NCBI GenBank assembly: GCA_910587245.1
Contig: CAJULX010000007.1
Coordinates: forward strand, 1-64,000
Source: Candidatus Gastranaerophilales bacterium
Lineage (GTDB): Bacteria; Cyanobacteriota; Vampirovibrionia; Gastranaerophilales; Gastranaerophilaceae
DNA length: 64,000 bases
Direction: 5' to 3'
A model generated the notes under the pieces. The model had not been told where the DNA came from. It did not search any database and saw only the letters and a list, made by a program, of their open reading frames with translations. Below, one piece after another: positions 50,180 to 58,573 of this stretch. Position numbers and translations under genes: made by a program. Position 1 is the first letter of the stretch. Every line of letters begins with the position of its first letter.

Positions 50180-51421
50180 TTAACCAACAATTTGAAGATA
50201 TGTTGTAAGTGCATCTTGCGCTTTTTCAAAATTAGCTTGAAGTTTAGCTTTGTTTTTATCAGTAGCATTTGCTAATGCTTCCATAGCTTTATTAACATTG
50301 TCTTCTAAATTCTGTAAAGTCTTACCGTTTAAGCCGGATGCTGCTTTTCTAACTTCTTTTGAAGCACCCTTTTGTATTGCGCTTAAGTTGCCTTTGGCTT
50401 CTTGTACTCTGGCTTCCGCAGCTTCTAATGCTTTTTCTGCATTTTGATATTTTTCAAATTCACCAAGCTTTTTGTTATATGCAGTTAAATCAGTTTTGTA
50501 TGTTGCTAAATCTGCTTGATATTTAGTCATATCTGTTTGATATTGTGCTAAATCTGTTTGATATTTATCCCAAGCAGCTTTTCTTTCGGTATAATTTTTA
50601 AATGCTCTTAATTGTTTCTTTTCAGCATCATTTAGCTGTTCAGGATTATTTTTTTCTATGTCTGAAAGTTTTGTAGTTTTGCTACCCTTTTTGTTCGTTC
50701 TTACGGGTTCAGCCACAACATTTTTAGGTTCTTTGACTTTTGTAGGTTCTACAGGTTTTATCGGAGCTGTAGGTGCATCCGGTTTAGCAACTTTTGCCGG
50801 CATATTATTTTTCAATTTTTGTGCTTGTGCTTCTGCTGCATCCACTTGTTTTTGTGCTTTTACTAAATCTTGAACGCTTACCTTTTCAGCATTAACAACA
50901 GGAGCTTCTTTTTTAGCTGCTTCAGGTTGTTTAGCGGGTTCGGCTGCACCGGTTTTATCGGCACCTTCTTTAACTGCAGCGCCTTTATCAGCAGCTTCGC
51001 CTGTTGCAGCCGCACCTTTATCTGCTGCTGCATCTGTTACTGCATCTTTTGCTTTATCGCTTGCTGCATCTGCTGCTTGTTTAGCTTTTTTGCCGAATTT
51101 TTCAGCAAATTCTGCTCTTGCGTCTTTATTTATAAGTGTATGGAAACCTTCTTTAATTTTGTCGGTTAATTTAGCATTTTCGCCGAGAGAAAGTTTGCCT
51201 CTGTGAGCTGACCAAGCTGTTGTAGCAACTGCTGCTACCGTTGCTAAAATACCAACACCGCCTGCAATTGCTTGTTTTTTAGTAATCTCTTTTCCGCCGA
51301 TAACAACAACATCGCCTTTATCAGCTTTTTTAACAGGAGCTGCATTCTTTGCTCCCTGTGCAGTTCCGGCAGCAGGTTGTGCGTTACCGAAAGATACTTT
51401 TCCTACATTCATAGTTCCCAT
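50180..51421 (-). CDS. Membrane-anchored coiled-coil protein B
   Basis: 413 residues. N-terminal tag VGKVSFGNAQ (6-15), a membrane helix (about 50-70), the RGKLSLGENAKLTDKIKEGF segment paralogous to protein A, an Ala/Lys-rich stretch with three GAA-type repeats (about 115-165), a Pro/Lys/Glu spacer, then a heptad array with Tyr at the first position (YQTDLAQ, YQTDMTK, YQADLAT, YKTDLTA) and a terminal coiled coil. AGGAG RBS. Function unknown; architecture suggests a long structural spacer or tether. Confidence 0.65.
   Translation of the reverse strand: MGTMNVGKVSFGNAQPAAGTAQGAKNAAPVKKADKGDVVVIGGKEITKKQAIAGGVGILATVAAVATTAWSAHRGKLSLGENAKLTDKIKEGFHTLINKDARAEFAEKFGKKAKQAADAASDKAKDAVTDAAADKGAAATGEAADKGAAVKEGADKTGAAEPAKQPEAAKKEAPVVNAEKVSVQDLVKAQKQVDAAEAQAQKLKNNMPAKVAKPDAPTAPIKPVEPTKVKEPKNVVAEPVRTNKKGSKTTKLSDIEKNNPEQLNDAEKKQLRAFKNYTERKAAWDKYQTDLAQYQTDMTKYQADLATYKTDLTAYNKKLGEFEKYQNAEKALEAAEARVQEAKGNLSAIQKGASKEVRKAASGLNGKTLQNLEDNVNKAMEALANATDKNKAKLQANFEKAQDALTTYLQIVG
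50487..50570 (-). repeat. 21-bp tandem repeat coding heptads
   Basis: Four 21-bp units (50487, 50508, 50529, 50550) of related sequence, each coding one Tyr-x-x-Asp heptad of protein B. Confidence 0.75.
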
Positions 51422-51516
51422 TTGTATATGTCTCCTATTAAAATTAATTTGCTATACATGGATAATAAGGCATCTCAAACTTTTTTTTTGACATCATGTG
51501 CCGAAAAACTTAAATT

Positions 51517-51533
51517 TTCGTTACAAAAGTTTA
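51517..51533. promoter_or_regulatory. Dyad motif, copy 3
   Basis: Minus strand TAAACTTTTGTAACGAA, ending 96 bp before the gene at 51421. Confidence 0.5.
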
Positions 51534-51719
51534 CAAGATTATTTCCATTATATAATAAAAATAAGTATTTTAAAAAATCGTCAATTAACTTTACAATAAT
51601 GTTTCATGTGTTAAAAAATATTAAATATATTAATTACATTAGGCAAAAAATTATATTTACATACATTATATAAACGCATATTGTTACAATTAAATATAAG
51701 CAAGGAAGGTATATAAACC

Positions 51720-52268
51720 ATGGCAATAAGTGCTGTAAATTCATTAAATATAAACAGGGTCGCATTCAGGGCGGCAGAACCTGTTTCCAAACCTGCTGCC
51801 GAAACTAAATCGGCAGAAGATGAAAACTTTTTTGAAGAAAATAAAGAGGTATTGCTAACTTTGTCTGCAATAGGTGCAGCCGTTCTTGGTGCTGTAATTC
51901 TTCAAAAATCAGGTAAATCATCCAAAGCGGCGGATGCGGCTGCAGATATTAAAAACAGGGCATTTGACGGCACCATAGGCACAAAAAACATATTAACCAT
52001 TGATGGCCGCCGCACAGCTGTTGAACAAAACAGATTAATGGAAGAATTCGGCAAGAAGGGCACGCGGCATGCTGAAAGAGCTGCAAGCGGATACGAAAAA
52101 GCACTTCCCGAGATATTCAAAGAAGGCGCCACTGCTCATAAACGTGAAGATGTTATTATTTATAACAAAGTTTTAGAAGCAAAACAGGCGGGCGAAGAAA
52201 TCACACCTGAAGATTTTACCGTTTATGCAAAAGTAGCAGGGCTTGATTTATCCGAACTGGTTAAATAG
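51720..52268 (+). CDS. Membrane-anchored protein C with N-terminal VAF tag
   Basis: 182 residues. Tag INRVAFRAAEP (11-21), acidic linker, one membrane helix (VLLTLSAIGAAVLGAVIL, about 45-62), then a helical domain with RRTAVEQNRLMEEFG and EDVIIYNKVLEAKQAGEEITPEDFTVYAK. AAGGAAGG RBS. Divergent from protein B across 298 bp. The order tag, linker, single helix, cytosolic or outer helical part is the same as in A and B although the last part differs. Function unknown. Confidence 0.62.
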   Translation: MAISAVNSLNINRVAFRAAEPVSKPAAETKSAEDENFFEENKEVLLTLSAIGAAVLGAVILQKSGKSSKAADAAADIKNRAFDGTIGTKNILTIDGRRTAVEQNRLMEEFGKKGTRHAERAASGYEKALPEIFKEGATAHKREDVIIYNKVLEAKQAGEEITPEDFTVYAKVAGLDLSELVK

Positions 52269-52288
52269 TTTTTTGGCTTTATAATTTT

Positions 52289-52317
52289 AAAGGGGTATCA
52301 ATTGTTGATACCCCTTT
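52289..52317. terminator. Bidirectional terminator between protein C and ileS
   Basis: AAAGGGGTATCAA-TTG-TTGATACCCCTTT, 13-bp stem. Confidence 0.92.
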
Positions 52318-52341
52318 AATTATTTTGTTTTAACCGAAAAA

Positions 52342-55170
52342 CTAATTTTCAATTGCAGTTTTACAGTCTTCGCAGATGCCGTCTTCGTTTAATTGTCTGT
52401 ATTTCCAGCATCTGCTGCATTTTTCGCCTTCCGCCTTTTGAACCGAAACCTTTATATTGTCTTCTTCATATTCATTTAGGGCGCTAAAACCGGCTTTTTG
52501 CCCGATATAAGCATGAGATACAATGAATAAATCTTTTAAGCCGCTTTCATATTTTTTAAGCAATTCTTCATCAACCGCAGCACCTTTATTGCACTGAATT
52601 AAAACATCGGCTTCAAGCGAGCTTCCTATTACTTTATTTTCAGAATTTCTTAAAGGCTCAATTGCTTTTGATACAATTTCTCTTACCTTTAAAAGCTTTG
52701 AAAATTCAATATCAAGTTCTTCATTTTCCCATTCGGGTTTTACTTTCGGCCAATCTGCAAGGATAATACTTTCCATGCCGTTTTTCTGACATTCGGGTGT
52801 ATTTTGCCAGATATCTTCAGCCTGATGCGGCATAACGGGAACAAGAATTCTTGTCAGTGTTTGCAGAATTTCATACATAACACTCTGGCATGCTCTTCTT
52901 GAAAGACTTTTCTTTCCTGCCGTATATAATCTGTCTTTTACGATATCAAGATAAAATGCGCTTAAATCCACGGCGGCAAAATTTTGAAGACACTGGAAAT
53001 ATTTATAAAATTCATAGCTGTCAAACGCTTTTGTCACCTCTTCAACCACTTTATTAAGTTTATGAAGCGCAAATTTATCAATATCGCTCAAATCTTCATA
53101 TTTTACATAATCGGTTTTTGGGTCAAAATCAAATATATTTCCTAAAAGGAACCTTGCAGTGTTTCTTGTCTTTTTAAATATTTCAGACAATTGTTTTATG
53201 ATGTTATCGCCGATTTTTGTATCATTTCTGTAATCAACCGATGCTGCCCATAATCTTAAAATATCGGCACCGTAATTTTTAATAATATCATCGGGACGGA
53301 TATAGTTTCCGAGAGATTTTGACATCTTTCTGCCGTCTTCTCCGAATACAAACCCGTGGGTTAAAACTGATTTATAAGGTGCTTTTCCCTGTACTGCCAT
53401 TGATGTTAAAAGGGAAGATTGGAACCATCCTCTGTGCTGGTCTGAGCCTTCAAGATACATATCAACGGGCGTATGTCCTAATTCATCCGCTCTTTTTTCA
53501 ACAACGGCACGCCATGTAACCCCTGAATCAAACCAGACATCCATAATGTCTTTTTCCTGCTGAATATGAACACTTCCGCATTTGGGGCATTTAAAGCCTT
53601 CGGGCAGAAGTTCTTCCGTACTCTTTTTAACCCAGGCGTCAGAGCTTTCTTTTTCAAATATTTCTGCAACATGGTTAATTGTTTCATCGTTTACGATTAC
53701 TTCATTGCAGTCTTTACAATAAAATACGGGGATAGGCACACCCCATGCTCTCTGGCGCGAAATACACCAGTCCGTTCTGTTTTCCACCATGTTTGAAATT
53801 CTTTTTTCGCCTGATGCAGGGATAAATTTAACATTTTTAATGTTTTCAAGAGTTTCTTTGCGGAATTTATCCACTTTTACAAACCATTGAGGTGTTGCTC
53901 TGTATATAACGGGGTTTTTACATCTCCAGCAGTGAGGGTAGCTGTGGTTGATATCAGCCGCCGCAAGAAGAGCGCCTGCTGTTTTTAATTTTTCAATTAC
54001 AATTGAATTTCCCTTGTAATAAGGAATTCCTTCCAAATCCTTATCGCCTGTGATATCCGTCCACACGCCCTTTCCATCCAGCGGAGAGAATACTTCAATA
54101 TTATACTTGCATCCGACTTCATAATCTTCAAGACCATGTCCCGGTGCTGTATGAACGGCGCCTGTACCGGCTTCAAGCGTAACATGCTCGCCTAAGATTA
54201 TCGGTGATTTTCTGTCATACAAAGGATGTTTTGTATTTAATAATTCTAAATCAGCGCCTTTGCAGTTTCCGATGATTTTAATATCGCTTTCCTGCCAGTC
54301 AACCCCTTGAAGGAAATTAGCAAGCAATTCCTGTGCTATAAAATAAATTTCATTTTTGTATGTGAAGAATGTATATTCAAACCTCGGATGCAAGCTTATT
54401 GCCATATTTGAAGGAATTGTCCAGGGGGTTGTTGTCCATATAACGGCATAAACATTTTTATTCGGCAAATCTATAATTTTGCCGATTTTTTCAACGGCTT
54501 CATCGTCAAATTTAAATCTTACATATATTGAAGTTGAAGTATGGTCAGCATATTCAACTTCGGCTTCAGCAAGCGCGGTTTCACAGGAAGCACACCAGTA
54601 AACAGGTTTTAATCCTTTTTCTATATAACCTTTTTTATACATTTCCCCGAAAACGCGAACCTGTTCCGCTTCAAATTCGGGATTAATTGTAAGATAAGGA
54701 TTTTCCCAGTTCCCGAAAACACCGAGGCGCTTAAATTCTTTTTCCTGTCCTTTTAGGTTTTTATGAGCAAATTCTCTGCATTTAGCGCGTAATTCGGCAG
54801 GTGTTAAAGCTTCTCTTCCGCCTTTAATATTTTTTACAACTGCATTTTCAATAGGAAGCCCGTGACCGTCATACCCCGGGACATAAGGTGCGTAAAATCC
54901 TGCCATTGATTTATATTTTATAAGAATATCTTTTAAGATTTTATTTAGTGCGGTTCCCACGTGGATTTTTTCGGAGCTTAAATACGGAGGGCCGTCGTGA
55001 AGAATAAAGGAATTTACCTTATCTTTGTTTGAAAGATTTTTTTCATAAATTTTATTTTCTTCCCAGAATTTTTGAATTTCAAGCTCGCGGACTGTGGCAT
55101 TTGCCCTCATTGCAAGAGTTGTCTGCGGTAAATTAAGCGTGTCTTTAAATTCCTTTTTATCTTCTGCCAT
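52342..55170 (-). CDS. ileS: Isoleucyl-tRNA synthetase
   Basis: 942 residues. Class Ia fold with editing domain (TTTPWTIPSNMAIS, GTGAVHTAPGHGLEDYEVG), KMSKS in DGRKMSKSLGN (about residue 613), WFDSGVTW, and the C-terminal zinc module CSRCW...CEDC. The first signature, usually HIGH, reads HVGT within DGPPYLSSEKIHVGTALNK; the last His is replaced by Thr, as known in some glutamyl-tRNA synthetases but unusual here. Single gene with 88 bp upstream and no T-box seen. Confidence 0.95.
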   Translation of the reverse strand: MAEDKKEFKDTLNLPQTTLAMRANATVRELEIQKFWEENKIYEKNLSNKDKVNSFILHDGPPYLSSEKIHVGTALNKILKDILIKYKSMAGFYAPYVPGYDGHGLPIENAVVKNIKGGREALTPAELRAKCREFAHKNLKGQEKEFKRLGVFGNWENPYLTINPEFEAEQVRVFGEMYKKGYIEKGLKPVYWCASCETALAEAEVEYADHTSTSIYVRFKFDDEAVEKIGKIIDLPNKNVYAVIWTTTPWTIPSNMAISLHPRFEYTFFTYKNEIYFIAQELLANFLQGVDWQESDIKIIGNCKGADLELLNTKHPLYDRKSPIILGEHVTLEAGTGAVHTAPGHGLEDYEVGCKYNIEVFSPLDGKGVWTDITGDKDLEGIPYYKGNSIVIEKLKTAGALLAAADINHSYPHCWRCKNPVIYRATPQWFVKVDKFRKETLENIKNVKFIPASGEKRISNMVENRTDWCISRQRAWGVPIPVFYCKDCNEVIVNDETINHVAEIFEKESSDAWVKKSTEELLPEGFKCPKCGSVHIQQEKDIMDVWFDSGVTWRAVVEKRADELGHTPVDMYLEGSDQHRGWFQSSLLTSMAVQGKAPYKSVLTHGFVFGEDGRKMSKSLGNYIRPDDIIKNYGADILRLWAASVDYRNDTKIGDNIIKQLSEIFKKTRNTARFLLGNIFDFDPKTDYVKYEDLSDIDKFALHKLNKVVEEVTKAFDSYEFYKYFQCLQNFAAVDLSAFYLDIVKDRLYTAGKKSLSRRACQSVMYEILQTLTRILVPVMPHQAEDIWQNTPECQKNGMESIILADWPKVKPEWENEELDIEFSKLLKVREIVSKAIEPLRNSENKVIGSSLEADVLIQCNKGAAVDEELLKKYESGLKDLFIVSHAYIGQKAGFSALNEYEEDNIKVSVQKAEGEKCSRCWKYRQLNEDGICEDCKTAIEN

Positions 55171-55258
55171 AACGTTTAAAATCCTATTCTTAAAAAATTC
55201 ACGTACGTTTGATATTCTATGACAAAAGTTGATAATTTAAAAGAGAAATATTAAAGAG

Positions 55259-56293
55259 CTACCTTATTTTTGCGTATAATCCCGGGAAACCTGCTTCTTT
55301 CATAAGTTCTAAGCCGTCTTCAGCCTGAAAATAAAAATCGGCGCTCAATACATCAATAAATTTTTTCCTTAAAGAAGAATATTCGGGTCTGTTTTTCAAA
55401 AGCTGTAAATATTCAAAAGCGTAATGATTAGCATCCGCTTCCATTGGAGATGCATTATACAGTTCTTTATCATATGGTCTTTCAATTAATTGCAATGTAT
55501 AATCCACAATGTGCCTTTTTGTAGAAAGGTATCTGGTATCATTTTCAAGTATTGAATATTTTAATTTCTTATCTTCGGGTATTATCTTTTTCGGTACAAA
55601 ATTATCCAGATATTCTACAATTGAATAATCTTCATTCTCATCTTTGAAATATTCAAAATTTTTCAAATGAGCGTTTTTGAATATTCTTGAACAATCTTTT
55701 GTGGAAGCTGCAAGATGTGTTTGTATCCAGTGTCTTAATTCATGAGCCGTTAGTGTTTTTATATATACTTCTTTTTCCTTATCGGTAAGTTTTGCAGCTA
55801 AAACCCTTGCATTCGGGTGTCTTGCGTGTATATTATCGGCCTGTTCTCTCATTGATGATTCGCACAGGATATGGTAATCTCCCATTTCTTTGCCGTTTTC
55901 ATCCTTGACAATGGCTATAAAATAATCCTCTTTTATTATTGGCATAAAAAAGCTTAAAGTGTTTGTCTGAAAACTGTAGTTTGTCTGAGTATATCCGCGG
56001 GTTTCCCCGAGCATTTTTGTTTTTGGCTTTTCGAGATTTAATTCGCTTGCTATAGGGTTATACTTTATAGTATCATCATATACTTCATCATATAGTTTTT
56101 GAATTCTTGTCTCATCCCAAATATTTTCCGCAGCTTCTGCACCTTTTGCGCTTTCCGTCCCGTTAACGGAACTTCTTTCAAAACTGTCTCCTTTAAATGA
56201 GAGCATATTCGGGCTTAATGTATTATGCGGCGCAGTATTGATATTTTTAGGACCGTATATATTTTTAGCGGAATTAAGAAAATTTACCAGCAT
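55259..56293 (-). CDS. Putative zinc metallopeptidase with LSFKG tag
   Basis: 344 residues. N-terminal polar tag NMLSFKGDSFE (29-39). The middle has TAHELRHWIQ with the zinc motif His184-Glu185-x-x-His188; a third ligand is plausible at Glu285 in SPMEADANHYAFEYL, an arrangement seen in several gluzincin families. No Sec signal peptide or membrane helix. No known family recognised beyond the motif. Divergent from the lysozyme gene across 152 bp. Protease activity is inferred from motif alone. Confidence 0.6.
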   Translation of the reverse strand: MLVNFLNSAKNIYGPKNINTAPHNTLSPNMLSFKGDSFERSSVNGTESAKGAEAAENIWDETRIQKLYDEVYDDTIKYNPIASELNLEKPKTKMLGETRGYTQTNYSFQTNTLSFFMPIIKEDYFIAIVKDENGKEMGDYHILCESSMREQADNIHARHPNARVLAAKLTDKEKEVYIKTLTAHELRHWIQTHLAASTKDCSRIFKNAHLKNFEYFKDENEDYSIVEYLDNFVPKKIIPEDKKLKYSILENDTRYLSTKRHIVDYTLQLIERPYDKELYNASPMEADANHYAFEYLQLLKNRPEYSSLRKKFIDVLSADFYFQAEDGLELMKEAGFPGLYAKIR

Positions 56294-56445
56294 GGTTTAA
56301 CCTTTTAATGTTTGTGTTTGTAAGAAACTGTATAAATAAATTAAATTGTCATATTGTAAATATTTGTTACATTATCTAAATAAAACTTAGCTTTTTGCCG
56401 ATAACATAAATAACTAAGTGACTTTTAAAGGATAAGGTTGGAAAA

Positions 56446-57594
56446 ATGCCTCAGAATGTTTCGGGTATAACAGTTGTAAGCAAGGTAGATGCGGCTCATC
56501 AATATGAGATTGTAACAAAAAACGAAAATGAAACTTTGGAAAACGAGGTTCAAACCGCTGCTTTAGAACAGAGCGATGAGAATACCTATCAGGATACAAA
56601 TTTTGAAGATATGAGTCTTGAAGAGGTGACGGAAGCTGCTTTTGGACTCGAGCAGGAGCTTTTATGCCTTAAAGCGGAATTGGAAACCCTGCAGACCGTT
56701 ATTGAAAATGATGAAGAAATAAGAGCAATGTATGAAAGCCGGCTGGAGCAAATCAAACAGGAAACGGAAGAGCTGGGTAAAAAACTGCAGGAGGCTGAAA
56801 CTCCGCAGGAAAAAGAAACAATAAGAAAAAGGCTGTCAAGCTTAAGAGGCGATATTTCATCTTTGCACTCCCTTATAAGGGAAATAATGAGCTCAATACA
56901 AAGCAACAATCAATTAAAATCCGATACAATGAGCGAATATACGACTGCAAACGCGGATTACAGAAAAGCAAGCCTTGTGCAGAGCACAAAAGAAGCCGAA
57001 GCAAACAGGCAAATGCAGGCTGCTCAAAACAGCACTTCGCAGACATCATTTGCCGTACCCGCTTCAGGCAGCACAACAAGTGTTTCAAGTACTACGGCTG
57101 CTGCTGATACCTCAAATACGGCAGTATCTTCAACGGCACCAAAAGGCGCTTCCAGCGGTAAAGCAAGCAGCAACCTGATTAATTTCTTTAAGCAAAAAGA
57201 GGGCTGCAGATTGCAGGCATATCAAGATTCAGGCGGTATCTGGACGATAGGCTATGGACATACTGGCGGTGTAAGAGAAGGGCAGACTATATCTCAGGCG
57301 CAGGCAGAGCAATATTTAAGAAATGACCTTGCAAGTTTTGAAAATGATGTATCTTCTCTTGCTCAAAGCATGGGCGTAAAATTATCGCAAGGTCAGTTTG
57401 ATGCACTGGTAAGTTTTTCGTACAATTGCGGGCCGGGAAACCTTCGCAGTTCAGGCATTATGCAGATGTTAAAAGCAAATAACATAAGCGGCGCACAGAA
57501 TAAAATGAAGCAGTATATCCATGACGCTGCAGGAAACGCCCTTCAAGGTCTTGTAACAAGAAGGGCAACTGAGGCAAGCTGGCTTGCCGCATAA
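56446..57594 (+). CDS. Coiled-coil protein with C-terminal phage-type lysozyme (GH24)
   Basis: 382 residues. Residues 55-190 are coiled coil, 195-240 a Ser/Thr/Ala linker, and 241-382 a T4-lysozyme-type domain with Glu252, Asp261 and Thr267 in exactly the T4 spacing (E-x8-D-x5-T), the GYGHTGG turn, FDALVSFSYNCG and TRRATEASWL. It cleaves peptidoglycan if exported, yet no signal peptide is present, so it would need a holin or a special export route. No phage genes surround it. AAGG precedes the ATG. Confidence 0.85.
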   Translation: MPQNVSGITVVSKVDAAHQYEIVTKNENETLENEVQTAALEQSDENTYQDTNFEDMSLEEVTEAAFGLEQELLCLKAELETLQTVIENDEEIRAMYESRLEQIKQETEELGKKLQEAETPQEKETIRKRLSSLRGDISSLHSLIREIMSSIQSNNQLKSDTMSEYTTANADYRKASLVQSTKEAEANRQMQAAQNSTSQTSFAVPASGSTTSVSSTTAAADTSNTAVSSTAPKGASSGKASSNLINFFKQKEGCRLQAYQDSGGIWTIGYGHTGGVREGQTISQAQAEQYLRNDLASFENDVSSLAQSMGVKLSQGQFDALVSFSYNCGPGNLRSSGIMQMLKANNISGAQNKMKQYIHDAAGNALQGLVTRRATEASWLAA

Positions 57595-57658
57595 AATATT
57601 CATTTGATTTTCAGCGTGATAAAATATTTTTGATAATATTTTTTAAAAGGTTTTATCA

Positions 57659-58516
57659 ATGCTTTCAAACGAATTAAATAAGAAAAGATTACAGAATAAA
57701 GTAAAAAAAATTGTAGAAAATTCCCTGTTTCAAAATTTTATTCTGGGGGTAATTATTCTTAACGCTGTTCTTTTAGGGGTTATGACTTATCCTGAAATAA
57801 CTTCGCGTTTTAATTATACTTTTAATTTAATTTCAAATATTTGTGTCGGCATTTTTACCGTTGAAATTATTCTTAAATTATTTTGCTACGGCAAAAAATT
57901 CTTCAAAAGCGGCTGGAATAATTTTGATTTTATAATTGTTTTAATATCGCTTGTGCCGACAGCAGGAGCTTTTTCATCTTTCCGCGTATTTAGAATTTTA
58001 AGAGCACTCAGGGCGTTGAGGCTTATAACCCATCTTGAAAGATTGAGAGTTATAGTTCAGGCTATTATTGATTCAATTCCTAATGTTGCCTGGGCTTCGG
58101 GGCTTTTACTTGTTATATTCTATATATTTTCAATCATGGGAACAACAATGTTCAGTGCGGATTTTCCCGATTGGTTCGGCACTCTTGGTAAATCAATGTA
58201 TACGCTTTTTCAGGTAATGACTCTTGAAAGCTGGTCTATGGGAATTGCACGCCCCGTTATTTCTCATTTTCCTTATGCCTGGATATATTTTGTGTCATTT
58301 ATCCTTATATCATCATTTATTGTGATGAATGTTATTGTAGGGGTTGTAGTAAATGCTATAAGTGAAATTTCGGCTGATATTAAAAAAGAAAAAGAAGCTG
58401 CAAAATTTCAGGCAAATAATCAAGATTTAAAAACGGAATTTTTAAAATTAAAAAATCAGATGAGTATTGTTGAAAATCTGCTTGAAATTCAAGATTCAAA
58501 AGCGGACAGAAGATAA
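57659..58516 (+). CDS. Voltage-gated ion channel, NaChBac/NavAb type
   Basis: 285 residues, six membrane helices. S4 holds SSFRVFRILRALRALRLI with Arg109, 112, 115, 118 and 121 at every third position. The pore filter TLESWSM (188-194) is that of NavAb-type sodium channels. S6 (IYFVSFILISSFIVMNVIVGVVVNAI region) is followed by a C-terminal coiled coil (about 245-280) that tetramerises the channel. AAAAGG RBS. hisG follows after 57 bp, so co-transcription is possible though no functional link is obvious. Confidence 0.9.
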   Translation: MLSNELNKKRLQNKVKKIVENSLFQNFILGVIILNAVLLGVMTYPEITSRFNYTFNLISNICVGIFTVEIILKLFCYGKKFFKSGWNNFDFIIVLISLVPTAGAFSSFRVFRILRALRALRLITHLERLRVIVQAIIDSIPNVAWASGLLLVIFYIFSIMGTTMFSADFPDWFGTLGKSMYTLFQVMTLESWSMGIARPVISHFPYAWIYFVSFILISSFIVMNVIVGVVVNAISEISADIKKEKEAAKFQANNQDLKTEFLKLKNQMSIVENLLEIQDSKADRR

Positions 58517-58573
58517 ATAATTGCTTTTTAGTCTTGTCTTTGGGAAAATTATTTTGAAAATAAGGAATAAGAA

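Noticed and set aside
49174..51673. Several plus-strand frames rich in Cys, Phe and Ser opposite the coiled-coil genes
   Set aside because: Antisense of Ala/Lys/Glu-rich coding sequence produces Cys/Phe/Ser-rich frames; no RBS or conserved domain.
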